A stretch of 48,915 nt of DNA, taken from positions 1 through 48,915 of the forward strand of contig JAQWHT010000084.1 of NCBI GenBank assembly GCA_029249225.1. Direction: 5' to 3'. Position 1 is the stretch's first letter. The number at the start of each line of letters is the position of its first letter. The notes beneath the pieces were generated by a model that worked only from the letters and a program-made list of their open reading frames with translations, had not been told where the DNA came from and did not search any database. Shown piece after piece: positions 41,090-48,915 of this stretch. The translations under genes and the position numbers were made by a program. The stretch is from Flavobacteriaceae bacterium. Lineage in GTDB: Bacteria > Bacteroidota > Bacteroidia > Flavobacteriales > Flavobacteriaceae.

Positions 41090-43042
41090 ATGATGACACA
41101 GGATGATATTCTCTTTGAGTTTGTGAAAATTCCTTCACTAGTCAGAAGAATCCAATTTCTATCTACTCAAAAAGGATTTGAAACACTTCAGATCCTTTTT
41201 TTTGGTAATAAAACCGCAGGTCAATCCCTTGGTATTCAATCCATTTTTTATGGCCCACGCCCGAAAGTATTGCCTTCTTTCGATGAGGATTTGTCGCTTT
41301 TAGATAAAGTATGGTTCAAAGAAAATTTTTCAGATACCAAATTTACCAAGAACATAACACAGGCTAGCACAGCAGTTCCTCTGGTATTAAACAAAGAGGT
41401 TTTTGGTTTTGTATACATTGAAGAACAATCTTCAACAGCAACACAAAGTGCTATTTTATTCTCCATAAAAGAACAAATAGAATCCGAACTCTCTCAAAAA
41501 AAGCTAAAGAACAAACTCAAAATCTCTGAAAAAGAATTGAGTTATAAACTTCTGGAAATTGAATCTTTAATTGGAGTAACTAATATTGTAAACGAATCAG
41601 ATCTTGACTTAGATTCTCTTTTTGAAAGACTTTTGATCACTATTTTGTCAACTCTCAATGCTTCTAAAGGAATGATACTACTCAAGGATACAAAGACCAA
41701 TTTCTTTAATGTTTCCTCTAGTTTTAATCTCAGCAAAGAAGAATTGCCCTCTAAAATAATTCGAATTACAAGAGGGATTTTTAAACAATTGAACGAGCAA
41801 AAAGAATCATTAGTGATTGATGAATTACAAGATTATCCTATTATTCAATTTGCTCAAAAAAATGTATTGATCAGCCCTCTGATCAACCAAAATGAATTGG
41901 TAGGAGCTATCATTTTAGCAGACAAAGAAAGTCGATCTGGTTTGGTTCGTTTTATTCTTCAAGATTTAAGATTATTTGATAATCTCTCTAAAAAAGTTAG
42001 CCTTGCTTATGACAATATACGCTTGATAGATTCTCTTCAAACTTCCAATAAGTTGGTTGACAATATAATGACCTCTATCACAACTGGTATTATTAAGATC
42101 AATATTTTAGGTGAAATTGAGTATGTTAACAATTCAGCAAAAAAGATATTTGGCCTTGATAATGAAACAGCTTTAAATAACCATTATTATATAGTTTTTC
42201 AAAATAATCCTCATATTATCAAACTCATTGAAAAGTCGGAAGGAGATATTGAACATGTAATTCAAGAGGAAAATGTAAAGATTGTAAACAATTTAGAAGA
42301 ATCTCATGAGATTAACCTCAAATTATCGACGGTTTATGACGAAAGTAATATCCCGTCAGGACTTGTCTTTTCATTTGAAGACCTCTCGGGCATTAATAAA
42401 ATAAAATCAACATTTAAGAAATATGTTTCTGAAAATATTGTAGACGAACTCCTTAAAAACGAAACTTCGCTTGAATTGGGAGGTAGTCAGAATGAGATTT
42501 GTATTCTCTTTTGTGATATCCGCGGGTTTACATCTATGTCTGAAAAAATGAAACCCAACGAGGTAGTTTATTTACTAAATCACTATTTTGATGCAATGAT
42601 CGAAGTCGTCTTTAATCACAATGGTACGCTTGACAAGATTATTGGGGACGAACTCATGGTTTTATACGGTGTTCCTTTGAAAAATGAAAACGATGCACAA
42701 TCAGCAGTAAATTCTGCAATTGCTATGTTTGACGCTCTAAAATTATTTAACAAAAAAATGAAAGAGCAAGATTATCCTCAGCTTAAGATCGGAATTGGCA
42801 TCAATTATGGTAAGGTGGTTTGTGGAAATATTGGCTCGGAACGACAAATGAATTATACCGTAATTGGAGATCACGTAAATCTTGCCGCCCGTTTATGTTC
42901 TCATGCAAATTCAGGAGAAATTGTAATATCATCATCTGTAAAAGATCGTCTAGAATCTTCAGCAGGTTTTGTAGAAAAGGAACCCATTTTAGTAAAGGGG
43001 AAAAAAGAAAAAATACCAAACTGGATTTATTCAGTTGAATAA
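41090..43042 (+). CDS. GAF-PAS class III nucleotide cyclase
   Basis: A 650-residue cytosolic cyclase. Order: a divergent GAF-like region (about 40-135), a coiled-coil linker (135-165), a GAF domain (170-310), a PAS domain (325-440) and a catalytic CHD domain (465-645). Metal-binding Asp476 (FCDIRGFT) and Asp520 (IGDELM) are present, as are Asn597 and Arg601 in NLAARL. The base-specificity positions hold Lys516 and Thr590, the adenylate-cyclase pattern, so cAMP is the expected product. Third gene of the kinase-STAS-cyclase operon. It ends 7 bp from the convergent phosphatase gene. Regulation by the partner-switching pair is inferred. Confidence 0.9.
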   Translation: MMTQDDILFEFVKIPSLVRRIQFLSTQKGFETLQILFFGNKTAGQSLGIQSIFYGPRPKVLPSFDEDLSLLDKVWFKENFSDTKFTKNITQASTAVPLVLNKEVFGFVYIEEQSSTATQSAILFSIKEQIESELSQKKLKNKLKISEKELSYKLLEIESLIGVTNIVNESDLDLDSLFERLLITILSTLNASKGMILLKDTKTNFFNVSSSFNLSKEELPSKIIRITRGIFKQLNEQKESLVIDELQDYPIIQFAQKNVLISPLINQNELVGAIILADKESRSGLVRFILQDLRLFDNLSKKVSLAYDNIRLIDSLQTSNKLVDNIMTSITTGIIKINILGEIEYVNNSAKKIFGLDNETALNNHYYIVFQNNPHIIKLIEKSEGDIEHVIQEENVKIVNNLEESHEINLKLSTVYDESNIPSGLVFSFEDLSGINKIKSTFKKYVSENIVDELLKNETSLELGGSQNEICILFCDIRGFTSMSEKMKPNEVVYLLNHYFDAMIEVVFNHNGTLDKIIGDELMVLYGVPLKNENDAQSAVNSAIAMFDALKLFNKKMKEQDYPQLKIGIGINYGKVVCGNIGSERQMNYTVIGDHVNLAARLCSHANSGEIVISSSVKDRLESSAGFVEKEPILVKGKKEKIPNWIYSVE

Positions 43043-43049
43043 AGGAATC

Positions 43050-46000
43050 TTAAGCTGCTTTTTTAATGACTACTATAGTAATGTCATCAGGATTCATTAC
43101 TCCATTTGCCCATTCATCTGATAATTCAACCAGAGCATTCTTAATGCCTTCTGCATCTTTTTCAGAATGACCACGAAAACATTCTTCTACCTTTTCGTAA
43201 TCCAAGAGTTCGTTGTTTGGATTTGGCAGTTCAGGAAGGCCATCTGAGATCATCACAATCACATCTCCTTCTTTAAAATCGATTTTTACACCATCGTATT
43301 TTTCACTTTCTAATCCTCCAAGAGGTAAATTAGGCACTAATATTTCTTCAATTTTATTAGTTTTAGCACTGTAATAATAGGTAGGAGGCATAGCAGCAGA
43401 GCTTAACTCAATTGAATCTTTCTCCAATTTGGCAACAGTTAAACTCATTCTTAATCTACCAAAATTGACACGCTTAACAATTCGGTTTAACTTCTGCAGT
43501 ATTTTACTGGGGGACCCCATAGGAATTCCGTTTAATCCTGCTTTGGTTACCGACACCATAATTCCTGAAATTACACCATGTCCTGTTGCATCTCCACAAA
43601 TTGCATAAAAATATTCATCTTTTTTGTAAAAGAAATCATAATAATCTCCTCCTATTTCTGTTGCAGACTTAAGGTAGGTGCTGATTTGGTAGCCCTCTAC
43701 TTCTGGATTATTTTTAGGGAGTAAGCTATTCTGAAGTTCGCGTGCTTCCTCAAGCTCTTTTGATTTTCGTTCACTTTCCATCCGCTTTTTGGTTTGAGAC
43801 TCTCGCAATTTGACAAAAGAATAAACCAGCCCTATCGAAAATATAACATAAAAAACAATTGTCTCTATCCTAAGCCACCATGGGGGTGCATTATAAATTT
43901 TAAATGAAAGGGTGTTTTCACTTTTCTGATTGTTCCCATTGACAGCATATACTTCTACCTCTGAAGTGTAATAAGGAAATGAGCTAAGTTGTATTTTGTT
44001 GTTGTATCCGTTAGAAATACTTTGAGGAGAGCTTGTTCTATTAAAGTAGTATTTTATTTGATCTGACTTGTAGTTAGAACTAGCATACAAATCCAAAATA
44101 ATTGTGTTTGTATTGTAATCAAAATCTATAGAATTGTTTTCTGTTATTTTTAATATAGATTCCTCATTTTGCTCATTTAAACCTGAAACTTTAAGACAAT
44201 TAATTTTAAAAGATTGCTGATTCTTTGAAATATCGTTGATTTCAATAAATTGATTTTTATCATATCCTGTTAATAAGATGATATTATCTATTTGGTGAAT
44301 AGATTCTTTATGATAGTCATTAATTGTTAGTCCATCTTCAAGATTTATATTCTTGATGATACCATTTTCAGAGTAGTTAATTCCAGAAACAGTTTGTATA
44401 AATAAACGATCTTCAATTTTAGAAAAATCATAAATATTATTAGACAAAAGGCCATTTTCGACAGTTTTACTGGTGAAGGTTTCCGATTTTAGATCAAGCA
44501 TAAAAAGTCCACTACCTAATGTTCCAATAAAAAGAATTTGATTTTTTTTATCAAAAAAAAGTTTAGTCGGAGACGATGAAGCGAGTGTTTTTTTTGAATC
44601 ACCATTGTAGGTATAGCTTTTAACAAAATTGCCAAAATCATTTTCAAAAACTGAGAGTCCTTTATTGAAATCAGTAACATAAAAAGTGTTATCGATTTTT
44701 TCAATATCATAGAATCCTCGGGAAGAATTTTTATTTAATAAAGCATTATACTCATAAAATTTGAGTGAATTTTTAAGATTAGAAATATCACTTTCTAAAA
44801 ATTTATCAAAAGGGATTCGGATGATACCGTTATCATATGATAAATAAAGAAAATCCTCAATCTCTTTAATATTTGTCACTATTACATTTTTAATATCGTT
44901 AGGCTCTAATGAATTGTTTATAAAATTTTTATTAAAAAGATCAAAAACTTTGATATTCTGATTTGCAATGATGAGATATTGTTCTTTTTTCTCAAATTTT
45001 GAGTTTTTGAAATTGAACGGAAATCTTTTATTGAATATAATTGATTTTTTACCATTAGATAAAATCCCCATTTCAATTCTATTCTCAAAAATCTGAATAT
45101 ATTCTTTTTCAAAAACTCCAAAATACAAAGCACCTTTTAAGCTATTAAAATTATTTACTAGCTTTTTTGGATCAGTATAATTTTCAATGCCATCCTCAGT
45201 TCCAACTAAAATATCATCTGTAGATTGTGAAATTTTAACAGAATTTATATTATTCTGTGTATTAAACAATATGATTTCAGAAAGATTTAGGTCTGTCTTA
45301 ATAATATTTTTATATCCTGATCTCCAAAGATATAATGAATTTTGAGTATATATTTGTCGATCAAAAATTGTTGATTCCCCTTCATAAAAAATTTCTTTTA
45401 TTAAGTATTTTTTATTTTTATCTAAAAAGAGTAAAAAACTTTGACTTGGGTTCGTGATAAGTGAGATGTTGTCTGAGATAACACTTGCTGAAGTCAAAGG
45501 AATATCAAACTCTAGATTACGCTGAAACCGCAATTCATTGATATTAAAAAAAACAAATTCATTTTCTGAGAGAACACCAACATTATTTTTATCAATAGGA
45601 ATAATTGATAAAATATTATTCGAAGTTAGTTGAGTTTTCGAACCTTTGAAGTAACGTTTAAAGGTGTTTAATTTTTCGTCAAATACATTTAATCCATTTT
45701 GAGAGGCGACAAAAACCTTGCCTGTTTCCTGATGAAAATAAATTTTTGAATTATTGGCTGAATTAAATTTAGAGGTTGAAACTGAAAGTGGATTTAAAGG
45801 GTCAAATTCAAAATGTTTTTCTAAAATTAGTTGATCATTTAGTACATACAAACCACTTTGTTCGGTTGTTATCCATATTTTACGGTTAACATCGTCTTTA
45901 AAAAGATTTGTTGGAGTTGATTTGAGTTTTATCTGATTAAAAAAAAAACTATTAGGATTAAAAACACTAATACCATCTTTTGAAAATGCTATTAACTCAT

Positions 46001-46262
46001 TGGAAAAACCATAGAAAAGTTTTGAAATATCTGAGTTTAATATACTTAAAGAGTCTTCAATATTCGAAAAAAAAACTTTAATCTCATCATCATAAAACAA
46101 ATTTAATCCTTCTTGGGTAGCAACCCACAGAAGCCCGTCCTCTGATTTAATTACATCATTTACATGCTGATTACTAAGCAATATGTCCAATTGCTTAGTA
46201 AGTTGTCCATAAAAAATATTAAACGACAGAATACACACAAGACTTATGAAGCATGTTTTCAT
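43050..46262 (-). CDS. periplasmic propeller receptor with SpoIIE-type phosphatase
   Basis: A 1070-residue membrane sensor. A signal peptide (about 1-19) precedes a long periplasmic beta-propeller region of two-component-propeller type (LLWVATQEGLNLF, KIWITTEQSGLYVL, ILFIGTLGSGLFML) and a Y_Y_Y-like domain near 705-790. One transmembrane helix (about 798-820) leads to a short coiled coil and a PP2C/SpoIIE phosphatase. The metal ligands are Asp873 (GGDYYDFF), Asp891 (CGDATGHG), Asp1007 (ISDGLPE) and Asp1059/1060 (PDDITIV). No histidine kinase domain. The likely substrate is the phospho-STAS protein encoded at 40742. Last gene of a three-gene operon. Confidence 0.9.
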   Translation of the reverse strand: MKTCFISLVCILSFNIFYGQLTKQLDILLSNQHVNDVIKSEDGLLWVATQEGLNLFYDDEIKVFFSNIEDSLSILNSDISKLFYGFSNELIAFSKDGISVFNPNSFFFNQIKLKSTPTNLFKDDVNRKIWITTEQSGLYVLNDQLILEKHFEFDPLNPLSVSTSKFNSANNSKIYFHQETGKVFVASQNGLNVFDEKLNTFKRYFKGSKTQLTSNNILSIIPIDKNNVGVLSENEFVFFNINELRFQRNLEFDIPLTSASVISDNISLITNPSQSFLLFLDKNKKYLIKEIFYEGESTIFDRQIYTQNSLYLWRSGYKNIIKTDLNLSEIILFNTQNNINSVKISQSTDDILVGTEDGIENYTDPKKLVNNFNSLKGALYFGVFEKEYIQIFENRIEMGILSNGKKSIIFNKRFPFNFKNSKFEKKEQYLIIANQNIKVFDLFNKNFINNSLEPNDIKNVIVTNIKEIEDFLYLSYDNGIIRIPFDKFLESDISNLKNSLKFYEYNALLNKNSSRGFYDIEKIDNTFYVTDFNKGLSVFENDFGNFVKSYTYNGDSKKTLASSSPTKLFFDKKNQILFIGTLGSGLFMLDLKSETFTSKTVENGLLSNNIYDFSKIEDRLFIQTVSGINYSENGIIKNINLEDGLTINDYHKESIHQIDNIILLTGYDKNQFIEINDISKNQQSFKINCLKVSGLNEQNEESILKITENNSIDFDYNTNTIILDLYASSNYKSDQIKYYFNRTSSPQSISNGYNNKIQLSSFPYYTSEVEVYAVNGNNQKSENTLSFKIYNAPPWWLRIETIVFYVIFSIGLVYSFVKLRESQTKKRMESERKSKELEEARELQNSLLPKNNPEVEGYQISTYLKSATEIGGDYYDFFYKKDEYFYAICGDATGHGVISGIMVSVTKAGLNGIPMGSPSKILQKLNRIVKRVNFGRLRMSLTVAKLEKDSIELSSAAMPPTYYYSAKTNKIEEILVPNLPLGGLESEKYDGVKIDFKEGDVIVMISDGLPELPNPNNELLDYEKVEECFRGHSEKDAEGIKNALVELSDEWANGVMNPDDITIVVIKKAA

Positions 46263-46272
46263 TTAAAAAGAA

Positions 46273-47853
46273 TTATATGTTAGTTTTTATTTGTGATTTT
46301 GCAAGATTTTTAACAATCGAATTCTGCCATGTTGCAAAATTATCATTAGCCAATTTAACCATAATCTCTTTACTCTCTTTTTCTTTACCGATTGCCTTGT
46401 ATGCGAGAGCCATAAAGTACCTATGATAGTTATCGTTATCCATAATTTGCCTAGGGATTTTGGAGTAATTTTCTAGAGATTTTTCAGGATCTCCTTCCAT
46501 TAATGAATTGTAACCTTTCAAATTGTGATAGTCACTCATTGCACTGGGATTCCATTCAGCAGCTTTTTCACGATTGATTTTAAAATCAATTAAAAGTTTA
46601 TTTGCAAGCTCATAATTTCCATAGAGAATATTATACCAAATATCCATTTCTAATTGATTTGCTTCCTCAGAAACATTCAATCGGGTAATTTCTTTTTCTG
46701 AATTTGCAGAAGCTCTCATAATATTCATGTTAGTAGTTCTCAAAGCATTCATATTATCAAGAGTAATTTTAGTCTCTTCCTCATTTAAACTGTGCCCAAA
46801 TGCAAGGAATTTAGAAAACTCAATAAAAAATTTTTGATTATTTTTTGAAACTTCATCTAACTCAAAGTCATCAATTTGATTATAAATATTTGATAAAACC
46901 ATTATCGCATTTCCATAATCTTTTTGATAGAGGTAAGTATGGGAGTTTAAAACAGATATTTGTACTTTCCACCACTCATTTGAAACATCAATTGCCTTTT
47001 GATAATAAATTCTTGCCTCATCATATTTTTCTTGAAAAGTATTTATGTGTCCCATCATTAATAATGAATTTCCATATTCATTTGCCTGATCTTTGTTTTC
47101 AAAATCAAAAGACTTGTCCATTATATCAAGTGCATTTTGATAAGCATTACCTGCTTTTTTGAAATCACTTTTTGCGCGATAAACATTCCCAAGGAATCTT
47201 GAGGGCATATGGCTTGAAGGGTATTTTTTTTGCAATTGGTCAAGTAAATTTGCAGCCTCATTCAAATCTCTTTTCGATTCTTCCAACATTACGAAGTTAT
47301 TTCCAGTAGGAAAATGGAGAAACGCGAGATTCTCATATGCACTAAAACTGTTTGGATTGATTTCTAACTGTTTTTCCCATAATAATTTTGATGCATCTGA
47401 GTCATTCATGTTATTTTTTAAGTCCCCAGCTATAGAATATAGTTGATAGTAGTCAGGATATATCGATATCATCTCATTTATGATACTATCCATTTTTTTT
47501 AGATTTCCATTGACTCTTCTTTCATACATACCAAGAATAAACTTAGATTCAAAATCAGTCAAATTTTTTCTATTGTCATATGCTTTCAAGAGATTAGTTC
47601 TTCTCGTTTCACGGTCTAGAGAGTTATCCCACCAAGCCAAGGCCATGCTAAATTCAGGATCTAATTTTAGAATAGAATCCAATATACCCTCGTTATCATA
47701 CCATTTCCTTTGCTCCAAATTATCCATATATTTTCTCATCAAACCGATAGCTTCCTCTGACTTTGATGTAAGCGGTATCAATTTAATTTCTTTTTCTTCT
47801 GAACAAGAAAATAAAACGAGAGAAACAATTAGTAGTAGAAAACTTTTTTTCAT
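46273..47853 (-). CDS. TPR-repeat lipoprotein
   Basis: A 526-residue lipoprotein with lipobox LVLFSC (Cys17). The mature protein consists of tetratricopeptide-like helical repeats, for example AYENLAFLHFPTGN, PSRFLGNVYRAKSDFKKAGNAYQNALDI and GNSLLMMGHINTFQEKYDEARIYYQKAI. TPR proteins bind other proteins; no enzyme motif is seen. It starts 15 bp after the PycTM-like gene and ends 10 bp before the phosphatase receptor gene. A periplasmic adaptor role for the propeller receptor is plausible. Confidence 0.8.
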   Translation of the reverse strand: MKKSFLLLIVSLVLFSCSEEKEIKLIPLTSKSEEAIGLMRKYMDNLEQRKWYDNEGILDSILKLDPEFSMALAWWDNSLDRETRRTNLLKAYDNRKNLTDFESKFILGMYERRVNGNLKKMDSIINEMISIYPDYYQLYSIAGDLKNNMNDSDASKLLWEKQLEINPNSFSAYENLAFLHFPTGNNFVMLEESKRDLNEAANLLDQLQKKYPSSHMPSRFLGNVYRAKSDFKKAGNAYQNALDIMDKSFDFENKDQANEYGNSLLMMGHINTFQEKYDEARIYYQKAIDVSNEWWKVQISVLNSHTYLYQKDYGNAIMVLSNIYNQIDDFELDEVSKNNQKFFIEFSKFLAFGHSLNEEETKITLDNMNALRTTNMNIMRASANSEKEITRLNVSEEANQLEMDIWYNILYGNYELANKLLIDFKINREKAAEWNPSAMSDYHNLKGYNSLMEGDPEKSLENYSKIPRQIMDNDNYHRYFMALAYKAIGKEKESKEIMVKLANDNFATWQNSIVKNLAKSQIKTNI

Positions 47854-47868
47854 GATTTTGAATGTTTG

Positions 47869-48393
47869 TTAAAATAAATAAAAGCTTATTAAAAGCAGTA
47901 GAAAACTAATGATTGATTTAATAAGTGATTTGATAGCAGCGTTAACGTGCTTGAATTTAGTAAAGGCAATGTTACTTGTAACATATACCATGTGACTTAA
48001 ATGTTTTTGATATTTCTTATCATCAGCAAACAAGCTATTTAAGTCTTCTTGATAACTTTCAAAATTAGCATAACCCATTGCCACATCTCCAAAAAACAAG
48101 GGAGAATTTAAACTGGTCTTTTTGAGTCTTGGAAGAAAGCACTTAACACAAGAAATAAAAGAAGAAATAGTAAAAAAAAGAATTGGGACTGTTAACACCA
48201 ACAAAAAATAATCAGAGGCTGATTTAAAATCGAAAGAATATACATTCTCCTCATCTAAAATATCAATCGTATATGCCACTGTAAAGATTAAACTATACAC
48301 TGAGAGTACAACACTAGATTTAATTTCTGCAAAACGAATTTGCTCGTAATTGTAGTTAATAATCTCCCAATAATCCCTTAAAGATATTTTCAA
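47869..48393 (-). CDS. Pycsar-effector-like membrane protein (PycTM/DUF5706)
   Basis: A 174-residue membrane protein. Helices are at about 25-45 (KSSVVLSVYSLIFTVAY), 60-85 (FLLVLTVPILFFTISSFIS) and 152-174. The order of motifs matches DUF5706/PycTM proteins: an amphipathic R-x-AE-x-KSS start, FLPRLKK after helix 2, LFFGDVAMG, a Y-x-EDL segment, an HLSHMVYVTSNIAFTKFKHVNAAI helix and a final helix. Family members tied to Pycsar respond to cyclic nucleotides and damage the membrane; here the gene is in a signalling operon. TTG is the only start seen. The family assignment is from memory of the sequence pattern. Confidence 0.8.
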   Translation of the reverse strand: MKISLRDYWEIINYNYEQIRFAEIKSSVVLSVYSLIFTVAYTIDILDEENVYSFDFKSASDYFLLVLTVPILFFTISSFISCVKCFLPRLKKTSLNSPLFFGDVAMGYANFESYQEDLNSLFADDKKYQKHLSHMVYVTSNIAFTKFKHVNAAIKSLIKSIISFLLLLISFYLF

Positions 48394-48775
48394 TGCGAAT
48401 TGATTTGTGGTTATGAAAATTAAAATTACGGAATTTTTAAAGAATCCAACGGAAGTCCCTTGTAATTTTTTATTGAGAGCGGCTTATAAAAGATTATTTG
48501 TCTAAAAGCTGACATTAAGTAAAGTTTTAGTTACCAATAATTGATTTATGATTAACAATACCTCCAAATTAGAAAGTATGTTTTACATATCAAATCTCAT
48601 ACCCCTGTTCAAATAGAAAAACCGTTTTTTCAAAACCAATGCCCCATATGTTCGGATTAGGGGTGATTAAAAAATTTTAGCTTCTTAAAAGTCATATAAT
48701 TTATTGATTTGTTACCATAAATGAATGAGAAAATCCGCAACTTCATGTAAAACATTTAGTTACGGATTATTTAAG
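48394..48775. other. intergenic region between PycTM-like gene and tRNA-Leu
   Basis: About 380 bp, AT-rich, without a gene I can support. The tRNA terminator occupies 48732-48768. I found no exact TAnnTTTG box on the minus strand for the operon starting at 48393. Confidence 0.6.
48732..48768 (-). terminator. terminator of tRNA-Leu(CAA)
   Basis: On the minus strand AATCCG-T-AACT pairs with AGTT-G-CGGATT, with an inner ATGT/ACAT stem, and is followed by TTTCTC. It begins 8 nt after the tRNA 3' end. The T-run is short. Confidence 0.6.
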
Positions 48776-48857
48776 TACCTCGGGTGGGAATCGAACCCAC
48801 ACTCCCGAAAGAACTGGATTTTGAATCCAGCGCGTCTACCAGTTCCGCCACCGAGGC
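48776..48857 (-). tRNA. tRNA-Leu(CAA)
   Basis: An 82-nt class II tRNA on the minus strand. The acceptor GCCTCGG pairs with CCGAGGT (one G-U), the D-arm reads CTGGTAGACGCG, the anticodon stem-loop is CTGGA-TTCAAAA-TCCAG with anticodon CAA, a long variable arm follows, and the T-arm has GGTTCGATTCC. No CCA is encoded. Confidence 0.95.
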
Positions 48858-48883
48858 TTAAATAGCTACGTTAGTGTAGGACA

Positions 48884-48912
48884 CAAAAATAATAAAATAT
48901 TTTACCCATCAA
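48884..48912 (-). promoter_or_regulatory. promoter of tRNA-Leu(CAA)
   Basis: On the minus strand, -33 TTG (48910-48912) and -7 TATTTTTG (48884-48891) are 18 bp apart. The -7 box ends 26 nt before the mature tRNA 5' end. Confidence 0.7.
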
Positions 48913-48915
48913 TTT

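Noticed and set aside
40324-48393. Classical Pycsar anti-phage system
   Set aside because: The cyclase has adenylate-type specificity residues, cyclase and PycTM-like genes are in separate convergent operons, and no other defence genes are nearby. A signalling role fits better, although defence is not excluded.
48600-48670. CCCC...GGGG hairpin at 48642-48663
   Set aside because: Only four pairs with a long unpaired loop; not a credible terminator or riboswitch.
1-48915. CRISPR arrays, insertion sequences, integrases or prophage genes
   Set aside because: No array of regularly spaced repeats, no transposase or integrase motifs and no phage structural genes were seen, despite tRNA genes at both ends.

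Overview
The window is an AT-rich chromosomal segment from a member of the Bacteroidota, most likely class Flavobacteriia and probably marine. The evidence is: repeated TAnnTTTG (-7) promoter boxes with TTG (-33) partners, almost no Shine-Dalgarno sequences, TonB-dependent receptors with N-terminal carboxypeptidase-regulatory domains, a fused folK/deoxynucleoside kinase gene, a bS16 protein with a long acidic tail, and the remnant of a SusC/SusD pair. Genes are tightly packed, and several convergent pairs overlap or nearly touch. Both ends carry minus-strand tRNA genes: Leu (partial) and Gly at the left, Leu(CAA) at the right.

Positions 1-16.4 kb are mostly housekeeping: a lipoprotein sulfatase, MutS, a SpoU-type RNA methyltransferase, FolK-dNK, the SppA/YhhQ/RluF operon, a DUF2797 protein, a GH3-family protein, the tig-clpP-clpX operon and the rpsP-rimM operon. 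The 351-bp gap between tig and rpsP holds a promoter, a strongly self-complementary segment that may form a pseudoknot, and a U-tract. I read this as an unrecognised small RNA. Positions 16.4-20.6 kb hold a TonB-dependent receptor, a Rieske lipoprotein and two small envelope genes.

Positions 20.6-24.3 kb look like a metal (probably zinc) uptake operon: two small His-containing exported proteins, a lipoprotein and a ZnuD-like receptor, with a perfect 8-2-8 palindrome at the likely promoter. Next, all on the minus strand, come a DUF1080 lipoprotein, scoAB with etfBA, and an lldD-like/xylB/xylA operon that ends with a formylglycine-generating enzyme. A divergent sugar-isomerase-like gene faces this operon across an inverted repeat. 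Positions 34.4-40 kb hold an SGNH hydrolase, a gamma-glutamyltransferase, a susC/susD deletion scar and an S9 peptidase.

The most interesting region is 40.3-48.4 kb. Two convergent operons meet tail to tail. The plus operon encodes an RsbW-like kinase, a STAS antagonist and a GAF-PAS class III nucleotide cyclase. The minus operon encodes a Pycsar-effector-like (PycTM/DUF5706) membrane protein, a TPR lipoprotein and a periplasmic propeller receptor fused to a SpoIIE-type phosphatase. All components of a partner-switching circuit are present without a sigma factor, beside a cyclic-nucleotide source and a membrane protein of a cyclic-nucleotide-responsive family. I propose one signalling system: envelope signal, phosphatase, STAS/kinase switch, cyclase, PycTM-like output. 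The links between the parts are inference.
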